From Cryptomeria japonica (taxonomy: Eukaryota > Streptophyta > Pinopsida > Cupressales > Cupressaceae), in NCBI RefSeq assembly GCF_030272615.1, contig NC_081407.1, positions 262,990,574-263,054,573 of the forward strand: DNA of 64,000 nucleotides, in the 5' to 3' direction. The number at the start of each line of letters is the position of its first letter. Within the stretch, counting starts at the first letter, position 1. The notes below the pieces were generated by a model that worked only from the letters and a program-made list of their open reading frames with translations, made no database searches and had not been told where the DNA came from. Positions 43,768 through 54,529 of this stretch are shown here, piece by piece. A program made the position numbers and the translations under genes.

Positions 43768-44838
43768 ATGGAGAGCACTAATATCAAGGTGGATGAGCAG
43801 AACATAAGTCAAATCAGAACTTATGAGAGAGAATCGGCAGTGGAAATGATCATGACGGAACTGGTAGCACCTACACCGGAACAAAATGTTGAACCAGTTA
43901 CTCTGGTAGTATCAAAAAATTCAATAGTAACTGAAGATCAGAGTAGAGGAACACAAAGTCAGAAGACTCCTAAGTATGTTAGGTTAAATCATTTAGAAGA
44001 TCAGATCATTGGAGACAAGAATAAAGGAGTAATGACAAGAAGAAGGTTGGCAGCTGATGAGGTATGTTTAATTTATCAAATTGAACCAACATCAGTAATT
44101 GAAGCATGTAAAGATGAATGTTGGATGAAAGCTATGGAAGAAGAATTAGATCAGGTAGAAAAGAATAACACATGGACTTTAGTTCCTTGACCAAAAAATA
44201 AGAATGTTATTGGAACTAAATGGGGTTTTAGGAACAAATTGAATGAAGATAGACAAGTTGTGAGGAATAAGGATAGATTGGTTTGTAAAGGATATTCTTA
44301 GAAGGAAGGAATTGATTATGATGAGACTTTTACTCCAGTAGGTAGGATTGAAGCTATGAGATTATTTCTTGCTTATGTTGCCCATAAGAACTACAAGGTT
44401 TATCAGATGGATGTTAAGTGTGCATTTCTGAATGGAGATCTTGAAGAGGAAGTTTACATTGAGTAGCCTAATGGATTTTTATTTTCAGATGACAAAAACA
44501 TGGTTTGCAGGTTAAGGAAAGCTTTATATGGATTGAAACAAGCCCCTAGAGAATTTTATGCAAGATTGGATAAATATCTTTTGAAGCTTGGTTTCACTAA
44601 AGGTAATGCTGACAGTAATTTATATTATAAGATCACTGATGATGACATATCTATTGTTGAAGTCTTTGTTGATGATATCATTTTTGGAGGTGAGGATAAG
44701 TTATGTATGGAATTCTCTGATAATATGAAGAATGAATTTGAGATGTCTATGACTGGGGAGATGAATTTTTTCTTAGGTTTGTAGATTACTCAAACTGATA
44801 AAGGTATTTTCATCTATCAAACTAAGTATGCTAGGGAG
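43768..44838 (+). pseudogene. Copia linker and reverse transcriptase (element D)
   Basis: A variable linker (to about 43970) is followed by 'PKYVRLNHLEDQIIGD', 'CWMKAMEEELDQV', 'NNTWTLVP', 'KWGFRNKLNED', 'LVCKGYS', '[22 protein letters not shown]', '[12 protein letters not shown]' and 'ALYGLKQAPREFYARL', then the catalytic FVDDIIFGG (FVDD 44665-44676). Stops lie near 44188, 44299, 44464 and 44782. RT is otherwise in one frame with integrase and RNase H. Confidence 0.92.
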
Positions 44839-45615
44839 TTGTTGAAGAAATCTAGCATGGAAAATTCTAAACCGGTTGGTACTCCTATGGTTACAAGTGA
44901 GAAATTGACAAAGAAAGATGCATTAGCACCGATAAATCCTACAAGGTACAAGTCTATGATTGGAGGTTTGTTATATCTGACTTATACTAGACCGGATATA
45001 ATGAACGCAATTTGTATTGTATCAAGATATCAAAGTGATCATAGAGAGAATCATGAGAGTGCAGTAAAAAGGATTTTTAGGTATTTGCAAGGAACAATTG
45101 AATATGGTTTGTGGTATCCTAAAGATGATGGTTTTACACTATGTGCATATACAGATACAGATTGGGCTAGAGATGACGATCCAAAGAGCACATCTGGTGG
45201 AGATTTCTTTCTTGGAAAGAAACTTGTTTCATGGATCAACAAGAAATAGTCATGTACCCCTTTATATACTACTAAAGCTGAGTATCTTGTTGCTATTACT
45301 AACTGTACATAAGTTCTATGGATGAAGAAAATGTTGAAGGATATAAGGATGGATTGTAATGAACTAGTAGTTATTCACTATGATAACTCTACGACTATTG
45401 ACATATCAAAGAATCTGATATTTCATTCTAAGACAAAGCACATATCTATCAAGTATAACTTTTTGAAGGAGAAGGTGGAAGAAAATGAAGTCAGACTGGT
45501 TTATGTGAACACTAAAGAGCAGATTGCATATATCTTCACTAAACCCTTCCCTAAGGAATCATTTGAGTACTTCAGAGATAGATTGGGGTTTTTTTTCCCT
45601 CCAATAGAGACTTGA
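44839..45615 (+). pseudogene. RT C-terminus and RNase H (element D)
   Basis: 'KPVGTPMVTSEKL', 'MIGGLLYLTYTRPDIM' and 'IFRYLQGTIEYGLWYP', then RNase H 'YTDTDWARD..PKSTSGG', 'SWINKK', a stop, 'TTKAEYLVA', 'HYDNSTTIDISKN', 'HSKTKHISIKYNFLKE' and 'YIFTKPFP'. The acidic residues of RNase H, including the D of the DN motif, are conserved. Stops at 45247 and 45310. The frame ends at 45615. Confidence 0.92.
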
Positions 45616-45988
45616 GTGATGCTAATTGGCATCAGTCTGGTATGAATTTATAGAGCTACTATTCATTTCAGATTGATGTGTTAGTGCTACTACTCAGGGG
45701 GAGTAGTCAGCTGCATGGTTCAGTGGATTTATGATTTTTCTTTCATGTTTATGTCAGATTTTTGGCATTGATGTCAAAGGGGGAGAGATATATGTGAAAG
45801 AAAAATCTTAATAGAATAACAATCAAAGGGGAGAGATCAGAGCTTAACATGGATATCATTCATAGGGGGAGTTTGTTAACTTCATTGTAATATCATCTTA
45901 TGGGAGATTGTTCATTGTCTTCCTTTGGGAGAGACTTGTTTGGCATTTCTTGGCACTTGGATGTTTTTCACATATAGTGTTGCCATCA

Positions 45989-46005
45989 ATGCCAAAGGGG
46001 GAGAT
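45989..46005 (+). promoter_or_regulatory. Polypurine tract of element D
   Basis: ATGCCAAAGGGGGAGAT directly before the 3' LTR; the same block as in A, B and C. A second GGGGGAG-like phrase is at 45776-45786 and 45866-45872. Confidence 0.87.
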
Positions 46006-47242
46006 TGCTGGCAAATTGGAGGAATTAATTATGTGTTGCATTGATGTTTTGTCATTGATGGCAACACTGACTGTTTTGGTTGTTTACCGGTTTCCGGTAG
46101 GTTCCCGTAGAGCGGTTGGATTATGATATTGATCTGGTATGCTTTGGTTTATGGAATTGGTTTGGATATGTCATTCATGCTATTCAGATGCATATCACAA
46201 TTAGTTGGTTTGATATTTGATGACTTAGGAGCTATCATTTGTTCTAGTAAGCCTTTTGGTTATCGGTAAGGGTTTTACCGGTAGAGCTTTGTTGAGGATC
46301 TTTTGATGCACTTGATAAGTGGTGTTGGTGCAGCTTCTAGATGTCTTTCCGGATTTTGTTGGCTATCTTATTCATGTTCATGTTGATCGATGGTGTTTCA
46401 TTTTGGATCGGACCTAATGCTATCTTATTCTGCTAGATTATGGACCAGTTTATGTTTAACGTGTTGGTGGATGATCCTGATGCGTTATCGGTTGGATCTA
46501 TTGATCAGATTATGTTGTTTCGATCTTAGGCTGATTTGGTTGATCATTGGATTGCGGGTTTATATTATGAATTTATTGTATTATCTTTTAGGTGGCCGAC
46601 CTAATTGTTTAGGTCCCGAGTTGGTATAAATGTGATGTAAGATCTCTTTGTAGATCAAGTTATCATTATGGGTTTATGGTTGTAGGGGTTATGCAATTAT
46701 CTATGTGTGAATAAGGTTCTAACCATATGCAAAGGTTTTGGTTGATCATAGGTGATCGAATTGGGTTGGTGAAAGAGGTTTAAGACCTCCGGTACTGAGC
46801 TTAACCGGAACTGTACTCAGGAATAGGAGATGTTATGCTTGCAGTTCACTCTTCTTTCTGGATTGTAGTTTGGATTTATTTTCTAGTCAGTGAGGCTCCT
46901 TTTGTGATGAGCAGTGTGTTCTAGGATGTTGGCCTTCCTACATGTGCATGCCCCTCTTTTTGTAATCACATATTGCATAAGTAGTATCTGACTATGGGTA
47001 GGCTTCCCACCGTGGTTTTTCCCTTTATTGGGTTTTCCACATATAAATCTTGGTGTTATCTTTTGTGGGTGGTTGGTAAATTTTCTATGGCTTATATTTG
47101 TGCTTAACTATTATATCTTCTATTTTTGTTTTTGGTTTATGTATTCCGATAATAGGGTTTTAATGCTTAAATTTCTATAATCTATTGACAACTGATTCAC
47201 CCCCGCTCTTAGTTGTCCACTGGTTATTTGAGCTATCTAAAA
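46006..47242 (+). repeat. 3' LTR of element D
   Basis: TGCTGGCAAATTGG...TATCTAAAA. It matches the left LTR minus the solo LTR. The CCCACCGTGGTTTTTCCC...TTGGGTTTTCC block is intact (about 47008-47040). Confidence 0.92.
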
Positions 47243-47247
47243 CTTAC

Positions 47248-49075
47248 AATAAAATCACTTCCATTCTCCTCTTTACCTCCACCATAGAAGAACCTATGCT
47301 CATGTGAATCACCTCGTTATGCCTCCCATTCATCCTTCATTATTGTAGAGAAAAATAGTTTCAAATTTTCCACATTTTGTTCTACATAATATCTACACAC
47401 AAAGGCTAAATGTATAGAATCGTAAGGGCTGCAAACCCACCAATAAAGGCTCCCAAAGAATAATCTTCATTACTTATGACCACAACCCTTGGAATGCCTC
47501 CATGAAACTCGAAAAAACATTAGTTTAGCTTCCAATACCTTCCCTCTAGCATGGACACCTATACTTGTAGGATAAACATTACATTAAATGTAATAAATGA
47601 TTAGAAACCAAGAGACACCTACTTCCTCTTCCATGCTCCAACTTGGAGAAGATCACTGGTCACTCTTTTTCCACTTTCTTAAGTCATTAAATATCTTATT
47701 CTAGACATCCATAAGTGGGGAAAACAATATTAAATATTTGTGTTTGCAACCCACGTTTATCATGGCTAGTGTAACCCATCATTCCTTATGAATGTATTAC
47801 AAACAATGGTGAGAATTAAGTATTACAAATTATTTTCCCAATACATCCTAAGCATCTTAGGACACTTTCCAAGAATGTTTTAACCATTTCATAGGATTTA
47901 CCAGGTAGATGACACTTTAAACCTAATAGAAAAATACCCAAAAACATGACAAAATATGACAAAATATTACAAGATGCTAACAGTTACCATAGATGTCTAC
48001 ACGACATGCTAGAGTCTAGAAAACTTATGCTAAAAAATGGTGGGAGATGAGAAAATCATAGGATTAATGCAAAAGGGACATAAAAAGATACTTTTTGATT
48101 AAAAAATTGATCACCTTCAAAGAGAAAATTGTTGATGCAATAGTTGTTCAAAATGAACCTATATAGTCACTAAGTGAGTGGACACTTAAGTGGATACACA
48201 ATATAAGTGAAATTGCAAGGTTGCACAATATTTTATGCTATAATTATGAATACAGTTGAAAAAATTGATATGTTTGTTTATATAGAATAATGTAAAAGTT
48301 GTAATCATATTTTAATTGAACATCATTATAACACACAATAAACTCACTTTTTGATAACTTGAATGGTCTATATGGCAAAGGTTCTTTGATTATTAGGAGT
48401 TAATAAATTGAATTTGATATATAAACTCGAAAGATAAAATTAAATGTTTTAGATTAAATACATTAAATGTCTGAGACATATATAATCTTTATATTATAAA
48501 AATATAATATTTAATTTTATTATTTAAATATATGTTACACTTAAAAAATTAATCTAATAATGTTTAAAATAAATAATATTTTTTATCAAATTTTATTTTA
48601 AAAAATTAAATATTATATACTTCATCGACATTAAGAAAATAAAATGATATAGTCAAATAAAATAAAGATTCTCTCATTGTGATGTAGCCTTTGTTGTTTC
48701 CTTTTGAAACTAGGGCTCTTTCTGGCAATTGTAGATGGAAACCTACATGCAAATCCTTGGATTGGAGGTGTTGGAATGCAAAGTCCCATGATCATCAATG
48801 GTACTTCAAGTCATAAGAGAACCTTGGAGTGACTAGAAAATGGGAAGGGATAACTACTTGGGTTGGCATGGGGAACGATGGAAGAAGGCTCCTCTGTGGG
48901 TTTGGCATAAAGCACAAACCCCCATATAGAGTTGTGATTAGTGCTAAGGAGGAGAAACTATGCATAGGGAAAAATGGATTCAGGGCCCAGATGGGTCGAG
49001 GAAATAAATGCCTGCCTACATTGGGCCCTAAGCTCCATTTGACATCTTAGGCAATCCAACTAGACAAGCACCCTC
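47248..49075. other. AT-rich stretch without recognised genes
   Basis: 47248-about 48000 probably continues the LTR-like sequence of element G. 48280-48660 is extremely AT-rich. An open frame at 48829-49050 has no recognised motif and may be the eroded start of the LINE-like region. Nothing else seen. Confidence 0.4.
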
Positions 49076-49621
49076 ACTGTTATCTTGGGGGAGAATTTCC
49101 TACAAGAAATCAATGAGAATGTTAATTATTTCACTAAGCATGGATTAATCAAAATATTTTGAGGGTTTTGGATGAGTTTTGTGGATTTGCACCTATGGAT
49201 TTTTGAAATGTGATGCCCTATCATGGTTAGAAACCTGCACACTTATTCTTGTGTGTGTGAGTTTTTTGTTGTAGTCTTTGATAGAATCTTAGATTGCCAC
49301 ACTATTTTGTGTAGTTATCAATGGGATTGTGACCAACATTTGGTAATGTTGAAATCTTGGCACCTATCCTTTGATTCAACTACTAAATCTTTCTTAGTGA
49401 GTTCAATCTGGGTATGACTTTTGAATCTGCCTCTACAATTTTGGTGTGATTCCTATTTTGAACCTATTGGCAATTCACTAGGTGATTTTTTGGGGGTTGG
49501 TGAGGATTGTTTAGAGTATATGCATACCACTTATGTTTGATATTGATAGAGATTGACATTACCAAGGGCCTCTCTGTGGAGATTTCTTTCAGCACTAAAG
49601 ATGGGTGTTTGAAATAGATGG
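49076..49621 (+). pseudogene. DUF4283-type LINE ORF1, left part
   Basis: Recognisable blocks of the plant LINE ORF1 nucleic-acid-binding protein: 'EFLQEINENVNYFTKHGLI', 'FFVVVFDRILDCHTILC', 'LVMLKSWHLSFD', 'WV.LLNLPLQFWCDSYFEPIG' and 'IDITKGLSVEISF'. Stops and at least one frame change (near 49545) make it a pseudogene. It ends 'DGCLK', a stop, and M at the solo-LTR insertion point. The protein would coat LINE RNA. Assignment rests on motif memory of the family, not a search. Confidence 0.7.
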
Positions 49622-51113
49622 TGTTGAACACCATTGAATGTTGAGAGGGGGGGTGAATCAACATATACTAAAACTTAAACAAAATAAAACACTTATTCAT
49701 AATCTTCATTCAATTGATTTACACGAAAGCAAATGACATGAACAATAAATGTATCCACACAAGAACACCGAGATTTTTATGTGGAAAACCCAAACATAAT
49801 ATATATGGACAAGTGTTTGCAAAAGATTTATGCCATAGGCTAGAGAGCTCACTGTTGTGGACTTGCAGACTAAGGCACACAACATTAAGCAAGATACAAA
49901 AGAGGACTTGCACAACTGAAGAACACTTCTTTAGGGAAAGATAGGAAATGTAATTTTCTAGATATAATAGGAATAATAAACTTGAACTGTAGAAGGAACA
50001 ACATCTAACACATGCAGATAATAGTTCATATAGTTGAAAGCTCATTTGGAGCTTTGCTAAGTTACTTTAAACACACACATCCATTTGCATCATATACCTT
50101 ACTACTTCATCTCCATACTTTTGCACATCATCTATCCACACATACAACACACACACACACTCTTAACACAATTGATCTATCTTTTATATACCAATTGGGT
50201 CAACAATAATTTCTACTAGGTCAGCCAAAAAGGAAATGTAATGTGTATATAACATCAACCCAAAACACTTTATGTGGATGGCATTTAGAAGACGTGTAAA
50301 GATTCACACCATGTTGGCACACCTTCCAAATATCCTCAAAAAGGTTCTACAAAGAACCGCTCAGACCAAAACACATAAGCCAATTTATAACAAACTGTTT
50401 TACCCAAAATATCTTAATCCAAACCCAAAAACAAGATATGCGATCCACCACAAAAGAAGCATGACTTACTAGAACCAATATCCGATGATCCACAATAACC
50501 TCAAGATAAAAACAAGACAGGGAATGCAACACATTCCTCAAACACTCTTGAAACTAAGCTAATGTTTATCACATACATAAATGTCACTCGAGGACAAACA
50601 TCCATCCAACTAGAAAACTAAGATTAGATTACCAAAATCATTCTACTCCAATCAGCACAACCATTTGATACATATCTGGTGCATACATAAATTTTGGATA
50701 AAGATATTGTTCACCAAAATAGTTAGCAGAGATAGTAACACATCTTCTGGACCAAACAAAAGACATTAACCTTTCAGAAATACATTATATCATAAAAGTT
50801 ATCCATCCATAAAGCTTATGGATAGTTAACATAGCATATTCACTTATTCATGAAAACACCATATCAATTTGCATATGACTCTACATACATCTGTATATCA
50901 TATTACCTACAGATAGACATCCGGACAACATTTGGACCAACAACTAGATACAACCAATCATTAGCCCGACCTTAACAAAATAAACTGCTGGACTATACAC
51001 TTCGCCATATACTTCTACACTACATCACTTCTAAACTAGCACCACCAACATCCTCATATGGACCACAACAATAGATCTAACATCAATGACAATAAAGACT
51101 CATATGTGCACCA
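49622..51113 (-). mobile_element. Solo LTR H (1.49 kb), minus orientation
   Basis: TGTTGAACACC...TGTGCACCA with flanks GATGG (49617-49621) and AATGG (51114-51118), a TSD with one change. The left side carries GAGAGGGGGGGTGAATCA, the shared LTR 3'-end motif, giving the minus orientation. Wording resembles the LTR of element E (AAGATATAAAAGAGGACTTGCACAAC-like blocks). No primer site or interior on either side. Confidence 0.85.
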
Positions 51114-51118
51114 AATGG

Positions 51119-51611
51119 TAGACTATGAAGGAGTCCCCTTCCGATCTTGTAGATGCTTTGAACCTTGTCATATTACTTCCTAGTGTTTTAAACAAAGAAA
51201 TGACAACAAGGGAACCTAGTAGAAAGATGCCTACCCTCAACATTATTTAGTGGAAAAGGATGATGTGGGCATAGAAGGCACTGCTAGCATTGAAGCCCCT
51301 AAGAAATTTATAGGGAAAGGAAACTTGTTACCAAGTACAACATAGCCCTTATTGAGGACTTTGGTTTACTCTTTTCCTATGGGTTATGATGCTAAGGATG
51401 TAATGGCTCCAATCAAGGGGGCGGTTGTGCATTGGGAGAGTTCAAGAATTCTATCACTTGGAGGCAAGGAAAAGTCCTTAGAGAAGTTCTAGATAAGATC
51501 CTAGAGGGTGGCGATCCTAAAGGTAAGTGGACAATAGTGCAAAGGAAGAAAAATGAGATAGCTTTCAATATGCTTATTTTCTCCCACGCCAAAGGTGGAC
51601 CAAAACCTTAG
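51119..51611 (+). pseudogene. DUF4283-type LINE ORF1, right part with zinc knuckle
   Basis: The frame resumes 'VDYEGVPFR' with a degraded CCHC knuckle (expected CxxCxxxGHxxxxC, read as SCRCFEPCHITS, stop, C). Then 'KQRNDNKGT', 'EKDDVGIEGTASIEAPKKFIGKG' and a C-terminal part ending near 'KGGPKP' with TAG at 51609-51611. Several stops and frame changes. Confidence 0.65.
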
Positions 51612-51806
51612 ATCTATAGTCTTTTGTTATTTTCCCACTTATTTTGTAGCTCAATGAGGGGAGATTTGATGTAGAGGATCAATGCTTTATTTACAAGGAT
51701 GAGGTCCCCTGCATGTGGCCTCACATGATGGGGCTAGGCTAAGCTTTCCCACAATAATATAGAGTGCAACCCCTTTAGACTAAGTTTTACTAATTATTAA
51801 AAAAAC

Positions 51807-53096
51807 ATTAAGAAAATAAAATAAATAAATAAAATACTTTTGAAATTAATCAAACGATATAAATAAAACATTCAATTAATAATTGTTGATTCTTATAATT
51901 AGGTACCTTACATGACAAGGAGTAATAATTAACATGAAAGACATTCTAGAATAGGGACAAGTGGTAGAGTGTAATGACATATTAACAAAAATGCTTATAT
52001 TTTACCTTAAATTTGACAATAATCTATTACATGTAAAAATATTAATATTTAATATTTCTAAAATAAGCATCACATAACTTTTATATCCACATATATCTTA
52101 AATAAAATTGATCTAAACTAAAATAAAATAACTTTAAGTAAATAAAATAATTCTAATTTGATATATCTCTCAATTTTCTAAAATTATATATTTAAGATAT
52201 ATATATATATAAAAGTGGATAACCATTGAATATATATATATATTTATATATTACAAGGTGTCTGGTTCAAAGAGCACTGAAGGGAAAGAACAGGTAAGAA
52301 AACCCTTCAGTATTGCTCAAAATACACAAGCCTATCTACCCATTATGAAATATCAAGAAGAACAACATCCATCCAAAAAATTGAAGGATCAGCCAAAAAT
52401 TCGAGCACTGATTAATATGAGACCAAGAACAAGAAGAGAAATCACTACAAGAGAACCTGCCAAGACAAACATCGTAAGCAAACACAAAATAGTCCAAATA
52501 AGGAGGGGATGTTGTAGGCCCAGAAGAACCAAAATGAGGCCAAGCCAAATAATAGCCCATAGAAGAAGCCAAGATAATAGCAGAAAGGTGAGAAACCATC
52601 CTCGAAGACAACCACAAACTTCCAAACCTTAACAATGCCTTTCGAATGAAAGAACATCATATCTTATGAAAAGAGCCGCCAGAATAAAGAGAAAAAAAAC
52701 ATGAGAAGAGAACAAGCAGAGCCTGTATATAAGCCAAACCAAATGAGATATCATCATGAATGCATCGAAGGCCAAATATGGTATCACACAAATCAAACGG
52801 GAACCAACATACCAAAACATGATAAACAAATCCACTTGCCAGATGAGTAAACAAAGCACAACAGAACAATGATGATTTTTTTTTTTTCAGTAAAAGTGGG
52901 CTGGGATAACAATGATTATTATGTGTACTTATTCTTCTTTATATCTTGGATGAACACCATTTTATTATTCTTGTTAATATGTATGTCATTACTGTTAAGT
53001 ATTTTCGCTCACCATTCACTCTGTTGGGTCCATACGTGGGTTGGACAAAGCGTTTTTTTAATTTTATCCAATTCAAAAGATAAAACTGAAATTTTA
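51807..53096. other. Stretch with no recognised gene
   Basis: 51810-52250 is AT-rich with TA runs at 52197-52213 and 52231-52246. 52250-52870 is less AT-rich, with opposed open frames: a basic one on plus (52258-52632) and hydrophobic ones on minus (52336-52869). None has motifs I recognise. Confidence 0.5.
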
Positions 53097-53440
53097 CTCA
53101 AAGTCATATCAGAAGATATAACAGTTCAGAAGACCATATTCTGAAATTAAACGTTGTATTCAAACAATAAAACTGGGATTTAATTTAAGGTGAATCTCAA
53201 AGTTATATGAGAAAACAGAATTACTCAAAAGAAATTGATACCATTATCTGAAATTGAACCATGTATTTAAACAATGGAACAAAGATTATATTCAAGGTGA
53301 ATCTCAAAACCATATCAGAAGATCTCAACAAAATTAATACCATATTCTAAAATTGAAACCATTTATTCGATGTAAATCTCCAAGCCATATCAGAAGATAG
53401 AAGAGCTAAAAACAAAAATGATCCCATATTCTGATGTTAA
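53097..53440. repeat. Four diverged tandem units downstream of the CFL-like gene
   Basis: Each unit starts ATCTCAAARYCATATCAGAAG and includes CCATATTCTGAAATTGAAMC. Starts are near 53097, 53194, 53301 and 53375, with shortening periods. It lies just past the stop codon of the minus-strand gene, so part may be in its 3' UTR. Confidence 0.75.
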
Positions 53441-53524
53441 TCCATTTCTATCCAACACCTCGTTACAATGTTCAAACAATCTACAGAAATCCAGAAAAAA
53501 TAATAAATTCACTACTGTCTTGAT

Positions 53525-54466
53525 TTATGGTGAGGACAAATCTCCATCAAGAAAGTTTAGCAGCAAGGATCCCTTACACTTTGGACAACTATCATCTGTT
53601 CCACATACCATGTAATACATCAAACATCTTAGACACCCAACAAGCCTCATGGTAGAATTAACTTCTGATGCACTATCATCACTACTACAATTGTTCATAT
53701 AGTTGCTACTGGTCTTACTACTAGATTTGAAGGAATTTGAGGTGGCTAAATTCAGTTTAAGGTCTAGTCTCTTATCTTCTTCTTCAATGGAGTTGAATCC
53801 CAAGCTTTTCTTCCTTGGAAAGCTCATAGAGCTTACACCAGCTCCTCCTTTTGGATTCAGATAATACACTGCTCCAGTCTGCATCAGAAATTTGTGCAAA
53901 CAAACAATCAAGAAATTGATGATGAATTACTGAATGTGATTTGAAATGTTCATCAAATAAAGAAACACAGTTTAATTTAAAAGTTTCTTTTCAATTCATT
54001 CAAGAAACTATTATATGTGATAAAACATTTAGAATTTCGAACAATCAATCAAAAAACTGATGATGAATCAGTGAGCATGATCCAAAACATCGATCAAATC
54101 AAAAAACACAATTTAATCCAAAAACCAACTTATACCACACACGAATATACTATAACCTAAGGATTAGAAAGATTTTGCTATAACCTAAGGATTAGAAAGA
54201 TTTGGGCAATCTTTTACCTTTAAGTCTAAGCACTTCTCTAAGCCAGGTTGACTGAATTGGCCTGGACCCAAATCCAGAAGATCACCTTCTATTGAGTCTG
54301 ATTCAAATGATTCTAACCCACATGAAGATGAAGAAGATGGCGAATTTCTTGGGCTGCTTCCCAACAGATTTAGGGTTACTGGGTTCCTCTTCTCATTAAA
54401 ACGTACCACTTTCTGCTTCTCTTCACACCATCCTTTTAGCCTCTTGCTTACTCTTTCAACAGCCAT
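53525..54466 (-). CDS. CURLY FLAG LEAF 1-like protein (WW-like motif, EAR repressor motif, GIR1-type zinc ribbon)
   Basis: The one cellular gene seen. Two exons: 54218-54466 and 53525-53878, joined over a 339-bp GT-AG intron (53879-54217), phase 0, giving 200 residues from the ATG at 54466. Exon 1 starts MAVERVSKRLKGWCEEK and ends 'GLEKCLDLK'; exon 2 opens 'TGAVYYLNPKGG'. The join makes the family's 'WEKCLDLKTGxxYYxN' half of a WW-like domain, with Leu in place of the first Trp and no second Trp. 'LDLKLNLA' is an EAR-type LxLxL motif, which recruits TOPLESS-class co-repressors. The C-terminus 'MRLVGCLRCLMYYMV...CPKCKG..LLNFLD' is a four-Cys zinc ribbon as in GIR1 and CFL proteins. Known relatives bind HD-ZIP IV factors in cuticle and epidermis control. 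A nuclear co-repressor role is inferred. Confidence 0.88.
53879..54217 (-). other. Intron of the CFL-like gene, with internal duplications
   Basis: GTAAAAG...GATGCAG borders. It contains a 27-28-bp tandem duplication (54150-54177, 54178-54204) at the donor side. It also has a diverged ~80-bp direct repeat (53903-53982, 54040-54123), sharing AACAATCAA...TTGATGATGAAT and AAACACARTTTAAT. Confidence 0.85.
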
Positions 54467-54516
54467 CCTTCATTAAATTAACACACAGCATGAATAAGTA
54501 ACAATGGTGGAAAGGG

Positions 54517-54524
54517 TATTTATA
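54517..54524 (-). promoter_or_regulatory. TATA box of the CFL-like gene
   Basis: The minus strand reads TTTATAAATACCC, 51-58 bases before the ATG. This spacing allows a short 5' UTR of roughly 20-25 bases. A longer leader from another start site is possible. Confidence 0.6.
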
Positions 54525-54529
54525 AATAA

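Larger units (their letters stand above)
39319..47242 (+). mobile_element. Copia LTR retrotransposon D (complete ends)
   Basis: LTRs 39319-41376 (enlarged by a solo LTR) and 46006-47242; exact TSD CTTAC (39314-39318, 47243-47247). The interior has gag, protease, integrase, RT and RNase H in Copia order. Coding decays by stops and three small frame changes (about 42230, 42415, 42715). From 42722 to 45615 one frame persists. The LTR start TG is TA in the left copy, and the CA end is AA in the right copy; the exact TSD still fixes the borders. Confidence 0.93.
49076..51806 (+). mobile_element. LINE-like ORF1 remnant with 3' tail, split by a solo LTR
   Basis: Two coding blocks (49076-49621, 51119-51611) form one DUF4283/zinc-knuckle type ORF1 once the LTR at 49622-51113 is ignored. 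A noncoding tail follows, ending AATTATTAAAAAAAC (about 51792-51806). No endonuclease or RT follows. The 5' boundary is not seen. Confidence 0.65.

Noticed and set aside
49639-51091. Shorter borders for solo LTR H (TGTTGAGAGG...ATCAATGACA)
   Set aside because: Flanking 5-mers do not match there. The longer borders give a near-exact TSD and restore the LINE reading frame.
53418-53615. Short plus-strand frame overlapping the end of the CFL-like gene
   Set aside because: Antisense to the zinc-ribbon exon. The minus strand has consistent splice sites and family motifs.
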